From Bacteroidota bacterium (GTDB taxonomy: Bacteria; Bacteroidota; Bacteroidia; Cytophagales; Cyclobacteriaceae): 64,000 bases of DNA. Positions 60,707 through 64,000 of the stretch are shown piece after piece (the first letter of the stretch is position 1; each line of letters opens with the position of its first letter). The notes under the pieces were generated by a model. That model did not search any database and was not told where the DNA came from. It was given only the letters and a program-made list of their open reading frames with translations. The position numbers were made by a program, and so were the translations under genes. Location: assembly GCA_018267215.1 (NCBI GenBank), contig JAFDYX010000019.1, positions 62,001 through 126,000 on the forward strand. The letters are read 5' to 3'.

Positions 60707-61804
60707 TTACAAATTCTTCGTCCTATTCTTTTTAAAATCTTCGAACACCAGATTTCCCAATCCTTGCAGGGAACTGTAATAGGCGTTGCCGTTATTTGCT
60801 TTGGTGAATTCACGCACGAAGGCTTTTAAATAAGGATCGGTGGCGATCATGAACGTGGTAACGGGTACTTTTATTTTTCGAAGTTGCACGGCCAGGTCGA
60901 GTGTTTTGTTCAAAATTTTTTGATCGAGGCCGAATGCGTTTTTATAATATTTTATTCCTTGTTTGATGCAGGTAGGCTTGCCATCGGTAATCATGAAGAT
61001 TTGTTTGTTGGTATTTTTTCTCCTGCGTAAAATGCCCATCGCCAGTTCAAGCCCTGCAACGGTGTTGGTGTGATAAGGGCCTACGTTTAAGTACGGCAAG
61101 TCTTTGATTTCAATTTGCCAGGCATCATCACCGAAAACTAAAATGTCCAACGTGTCTTTTGGATATTTTGTGGTGATCAATTCGGACAAGGCCATCGCTA
61201 CTTTTTTGGCTGGCGTAATGCGGTCTTCACCATACAAAATCATGGAGTGCGAAATGTCAATCATCAGCACCGTAGAAGTCTGGGCTTTGAATTCGTTTTC
61301 CGTTACTTCAAGGTCTTCTTCGGTCATGAAAAAATCTTCGAAGCCATGATGGATCTGCGCATTGCGTAAAGATTCGGTCATCGAGATTTGTTCCAGTGTA
61401 TCGCCAAATTCATAATCGCGCCTGTCGGTAGTGGGTTCATCGCCTCTGCCATTATGATGTGTTTGATGGCCACCCGGTTTGGTGCGTTTTAGTTTTCCAA
61501 AAATTTCTTCCAGTGCCGATTGACGCAGGTTCTGCTCGGCCTTTGCCTTCAATTTGAATTCACCATTCGGTCCATCATCGGTGATATAGCCATTCTTTTT
61601 TAAATCTTCGATGAAATCGCCAATGCCATAATCTTTATTGGTAAGCCCATATTGTTTATCCACCTCGGTAAGCCATTGCAACGCCTCGGCCACATTGCCC
61701 GATGTAATGAGCAATAATTGCATGAAAACATTGAGCAATTTATCGAAATCGCTCTTTGCGCTGTCGGGCGGTGGGGTATATTTTGAAAACCGATGACCTA
61801 TCAT
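60707..61804 (-). CDS. vWA-domain protein, likely partner of the AAA ATPase
   Basis: A 365-residue cytoplasmic protein. The N-terminal part is helical (FDKLLNVFMQLLLITSGNVAEALQWLTEVDK), and the vWA domain follows with MIDAS DISHS (in STVLMIDISHSM) and later ITDGKPT. The layout is that of the CoxE-like or chelatase vWA partner of Mg-chelatase-type AAA ATPases. The AAA gene at 53232-54755 is the only such ATPase lacking an adjacent vWA in the window, so they are probable partners. The intervening 6 kb separate them. Confidence 0.85.
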   Translation of the reverse strand: MIGHRFSKYTPPPDSAKSDFDKLLNVFMQLLLITSGNVAEALQWLTEVDKQYGLTNKDYGIGDFIEDLKKNGYITDDGPNGEFKLKAKAEQNLRQSALEEIFGKLKRTKPGGHQTHHNGRGDEPTTDRRDYEFGDTLEQISMTESLRNAQIHHGFEDFFMTEEDLEVTENEFKAQTSTVLMIDISHSMILYGEDRITPAKKVAMALSELITTKYPKDTLDILVFGDDAWQIEIKDLPYLNVGPYHTNTVAGLELAMGILRRRKNTNKQIFMITDGKPTCIKQGIKYYKNAFGLDQKILNKTLDLAVQLRKIKVPVTTFMIATDPYLKAFVREFTKANNGNAYYSSLQGLGNLVFEDFKKNRTKNL

Positions 61805-61959
61805 GCTGCCGGAAGATACAATTTAAACCAAAAAACGACCGTTAGTGTTCATTTCAACTCGTTTTTTGATGCTTTATCGTCTGTAAAACCTTTTTTGGCG
61901 ATTTAGAAACTTATGTAAGAATTTTTCCGTTATGCAAAATAATCTCTAATTTGGTGGCT

Positions 61960-61967
61960 TATCTTTG
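61960..61967 (+). promoter_or_regulatory. -7 box (TATCTTTG) upstream of small lipoprotein
   Basis: TATCTTTG fits TAnnTTTG and lies 23 nt before the ATG at 61991. No TTG is found at a suitable distance upstream, so this is a half-match only. Confidence 0.4.
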
Positions 61968-61990
61968 TATGGTAATTAAATAAACCGGTT

Positions 61991-62110
61991 ATGAAAAAGT
62001 CTGTTTTGGTTTTGATAGCTGTGGTCATGTTGATGGCTTCTGCCTGCTCTCAATATACATGTCCCACCTACTCAAAAGCTCATGATGTAAAGAAAGAAAC
62101 GAAGATCTAA
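61991..62110 (+). CDS. Very small lipoprotein, 39 residues
   Basis: A short gene below the usual ORF cut-off. It encodes a signal peptide (KSVLVLIAVVMLMASAC) with a lipobox ending in Cys18 and a short mature tail (SQYTCPTYSKAHDVKKETKI). Support comes from the -7 box 23 nt upstream, the lipobox, and a terminator 26 nt after the stop. Small lipoproteins of this kind are common in Bacteroidota. Nothing about the function is known. Confidence 0.75.
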   Translation: MKKSVLVLIAVVMLMASACSQYTCPTYSKAHDVKKETKI

Positions 62111-62135
62111 TCAATCTTTTTCAACTATATTGAAT

Positions 62136-62162
62136 GGCTGTCTTCACCAAGACAGCCTTTTT
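62136..62162. terminator. Intrinsic terminator after small lipoprotein gene
   Basis: A 9-bp perfect stem (GGCTGTCTT with AAGACAGCC, loop CACC) is followed by five T. It closes the lipoprotein transcript and may also act for the convergent symporter, whose stop is at 62161-62163 just inside the U-run. Confidence 0.88.
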
Positions 62163-63630
62163 AATTTGTACTCTTTTCTCTCCTTATTGAAATCAGCCAA
62201 AGCCCCAGAAAGGTAAGGAGCCCGTCTATTATGATTATCTCATAGCTCATTTGGTAGCCATCCCACCATTTTTCGGAATGGGCACTGAGCCAGTACGAAA
62301 TAGCCGGAGCCAGCAAACAGATAACGGGCACGAATTTTCCGTTCACCTTCCGCAAAGTAAAAATGCCGAAAGAAAATAAGCCAAGTAGCGGTCCATAGGT
62401 GTAGCCGGCCACTTTCAGCACGGCATCAATCAGCGATTTTTCATTTACCTCTTTGAAGATTAAAATGATGACTAAAAACAAAGCGGAGAACGAGAGGTGC
62501 ACGATAAACTTCTGGCGCTGTTTTGTTTTCTCATCCTTGATTTTAAAGTTGAGGAAGTCAATACAGAATGAGGTAGTGAGGCCGGCCAGGGCGGAGTCGG
62601 CACTGGCATACGAAGAGGCGGTGATACCCAACAGAAACAACACGCCTACCAGCAGCCCCAGTTCGTTGAAGGCCAGCAAGGGAAACAGATCATCGCTATT
62701 ATGCGGAATGGCAATCCCTTTCTGCTCACAATAAATGTAGAGCAGCGCACCGAGTGTCAGGAAAAGCAAATTGACTATTACCAGCGTGAGGCTAAACCAA
62801 AACATATTTTTTTGAGCATCGCCCAGTGTTTTGCAGGTAAGGTTTTTTTGCATCAATTCCTGATCGAGCCCTGTCATGGCAATGGTAATAAACATTCCTC
62901 CCAAAAATTGTTTAGGAAAAAACAACGCTTCGTTGGCCGATCCAAAAATAAAAACCTGTGAATACCCTTTGGCTTGGATGGCCTGCACCATTTCGCCAAA
63001 CGAAAAATTTAATTTGTTCGAAATCTCCCATACGGTAATGATGACGGCCCCCACTAAAAATATGGTTTGAAATGTATCTGTCCAGATGATGGTCTTTACT
63101 CCACCTTTGAAAGTATAAATCCAAATCAAAGCTAAAGTGATAATGACGGTAGCATAAAAGGGTACGTTCCAGGCATCGAATAAAAAAAGTTGTAGAATAG
63201 AGGCCGCTAAAAAAAGACGGAGCGAAGAAGCAACCGAGCGGCTCACTAAGAAAATAGCAGCACCTGTTTTGTGGCTCCAGGAATCGAAGCGCTGTTCCAG
63301 ATAAGTATAAATAGAAACTACTTTCAGACGATAATACAGCGGCATTAAAATAGCGATGATCACCATGTACCCCACCAGGTAGCCGAGCACTACCTGAAAA
63401 TAGGAGAAGTTTACTTTACCTACAGCTCCGGACACCGACACAAACGTAACCCCCGACAGCGAAGAGCCGATCATGCCGAAGGCCACCAAGTACCAAGCCG
63501 ATTGCCGGTTGGCTGTAAAAAATGTATTGCTGTCAGCACCCCGCGAGGTGAAGTAGGAAATCGTAATCAGCGAAGCAAAGTAGATAACGATGATGGAGCT
63601 GATGAGAAGTGGAGACATTGCGATTGACAA
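62161..63630 (-). CDS. Sodium:solute symporter family protein
   Basis: A 489-residue polytopic membrane protein (about 13 helices) of the SSS family, shown by the pattern SPLLISSIIVIYFASLITISYF, YLVAFGMIGSSLSGVTFVSVSG, LVGYMVIIAILMPLYYRL and ALALIWIYTFKGGVKTIIWTD. Sugars, amino acids or vitamins are carried with Na+ in the family; the substrate here is unknown. The terminator U-run overlaps its stop. Confidence 0.9.
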   Translation of the reverse strand: MSIAMSPLLISSIIVIYFASLITISYFTSRGADSNTFFTANRQSAWYLVAFGMIGSSLSGVTFVSVSGAVGKVNFSYFQVVLGYLVGYMVIIAILMPLYYRLKVVSIYTYLEQRFDSWSHKTGAAIFLVSRSVASSLRLFLAASILQLFLFDAWNVPFYATVIITLALIWIYTFKGGVKTIIWTDTFQTIFLVGAVIITVWEISNKLNFSFGEMVQAIQAKGYSQVFIFGSANEALFFPKQFLGGMFITIAMTGLDQELMQKNLTCKTLGDAQKNMFWFSLTLVIVNLLFLTLGALLYIYCEQKGIAIPHNSDDLFPLLAFNELGLLVGVLFLLGITASSYASADSALAGLTTSFCIDFLNFKIKDEKTKQRQKFIVHLSFSALFLVIILIFKEVNEKSLIDAVLKVAGYTYGPLLGLFSFGIFTLRKVNGKFVPVICLLAPAISYWLSAHSEKWWDGYQMSYEIIIIDGLLTFLGLWLISIRREKSTN

Positions 63631-63676
63631 ATTTTTGTTTACGATTTACGATTTAGGTTTTACTTGTCAAAACTTT

Positions 63677-63684
63677 TATTTTTG
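63677..63684 (+). promoter_or_regulatory. -7 box (TATTTTTG) upstream of clpS
   Basis: TATTTTTG fits TAnnTTTG and lies 14 nt before the clpS ATG at 63699. The spacing to any TTG upstream is not typical. Confidence 0.4.
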
Positions 63685-63698
63685 TGAGCGATTAAAAA

Positions 63699-63980
63699 AT
63701 GAAACCCTCGGTTGAAATATTGGAAGAAGTGGATTTGCTGGAGTCCATTGAGATCACAGATGTAAAAGATCTGGTGGTGTTCAATGATGATTTCAACACG
63801 TTTCAACATGTGATCGAAACACTCGTTCGTGTTTGCAAGCACACCCTCGAGCAGGCTGAACAATGTACGTGGCTCATTCATTTCAAAGGGAAATGTGCAG
63901 TGCGCTCGGGCTCGTACGAAGAGTTGAACCCCTTGCGCGAAGCAATTTGCGAAGCCGGCATTGATGCCAAAATCATCTGA
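63699..63980 (+). CDS. clpS: ATP-dependent Clp protease adaptor ClpS
   Basis: A 93-residue ClpS adaptor that delivers N-degron substrates to the ClpAP protease. The conserved fold is seen in DLVVFNDDFNTFQHVIETLVRVC and the following CTWLIHFKGKCAVRSGSYEEL. The first pocket-forming residues are in the NDDFN loop. Length and position (first gene of the next unit) are normal. Its stop TGA overlaps the next start by one base. Confidence 0.94.
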   Translation: MKPSVEILEEVDLLESIEITDVKDLVVFNDDFNTFQHVIETLVRVCKHTLEQAEQCTWLIHFKGKCAVRSGSYEELNPLREAICEAGIDAKII

Positions 63981-64000
63981 TGGAATATCCTTCCAAACTG
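63980..64000 (+). CDS. Start of a gene, probably recR
   Basis: Only seven codons are visible (MEYPSKL) before the window ends. The start overlaps the clpS stop by one base, so it is co-transcribed. The seven residues match the usual beginning of Bacteroidota RecR (M-x-Y-P-S-K-L) but are too few for certainty. Confidence 0.35.

Noticed and set aside
1-64000. CRISPR array, tRNA, rRNA, insertion sequence
   Set aside because: None seen by eye: no regularly spaced repeats, no cloverleaf-like gap, and no transposase ORF in the window.

Overview
The window comes from a bacterium of the phylum Bacteroidota, most likely the order Cytophagales. This is an inference from gene content and promoter style. 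The content includes an ECF sigma factor with a membrane anti-sigma/TonB-like partner, a FecA-type TonB-dependent receptor, a MacB/FtsX-type permease of the Cytophagales kind, many small secreted proteins, and MoxR/DUF58/transglutaminase and AAA/vWA modules. Several start sites are preceded by the Bacteroidota -7 box TAnnTTTG, once with a TTG exactly 21 nt upstream. No rRNA, tRNA, CRISPR array or intact transposase was seen. Genes are densely packed, with many 1-14 bp overlaps.

Layout. 0-7 kb: the 3' end of pheS, a 3-hydroxyacyl-CoA dehydrogenase, a Rieske-like exported protein, an amino-acid permease, a sigma/anti-sigma(TonB) pair and a divergent vWA protein. 7-11 kb: a small glycan cassette with two paralogous GT4-type glycosyltransferases, a GDP-mannose 4,6-dehydratase-type enzyme and a GT2-type transferase. 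11-16 kb: housekeeping and small genes, including recX, a YHS protein, a DinB / ATP-grasp / LysE run and a metallo-beta-lactamase-fold hydrolase. 16-24 kb: an operon on the minus strand, DUF58 - transglutaminase - MoxR - TPR, interrupted by a toxin-antitoxin pair whose MazF/PemK-like toxin is frameshifted. 24-32.6 kb: prmA, a 1555-residue secreted beta-rich protein, gpmI, a lipoprotein and a MORN-like secreted protein. 32.6-38.9 kb: a looser accessory stretch with a small membrane protein, a solitary BRO-domain protein, a SnoaL-like/DinB fusion lipoprotein and a FecA-like receptor with a small partner gene. 39-52.6 kb: an FtsX-type permease, RlpA, TauE/SafE, a Tat-exported amine oxidase, a NadR-like kinase, an MFS transporter, an IMPACT protein, a Tat-exported class V aminotransferase-fold protein, an FMN glutamate-synthase-like protein and an AsmA-like protein. 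52.6-64 kb: an AlbA-type DNA-binding protein, an AAA ATPase of the Mg-chelatase type, a candidate island (55.1-58.2 kb), a ferredoxin plus U32 peptidase, a PIG-L deacetylase, a vWA protein that probably partners the AAA ATPase, a 39-residue lipoprotein, a sodium:solute symporter, clpS and the first codons of a gene that looks like recR.

The best candidate for an undescribed system is the block at 55.1-58.2 kb. It holds a WYL-domain regulator, a protein with a possible uracil-DNA-glycosylase-like layout, and a BCS1-like AAA+ ATPase with a novel N-terminal half. On one side lies a decayed fragment of a DMT-family transporter, on the other a structured non-coding stretch, and a short imperfect direct repeat occurs at both edges. 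WYL regulators often control anti-phage loci, so this is a reasonable but unproven defence-like cassette. Other points worth following up are the single-A frameshift in the toxin gene, the giant beta-rich exported protein, the ATP-grasp/LysE pairing and the Rieske-like protein without a classical ligand set.
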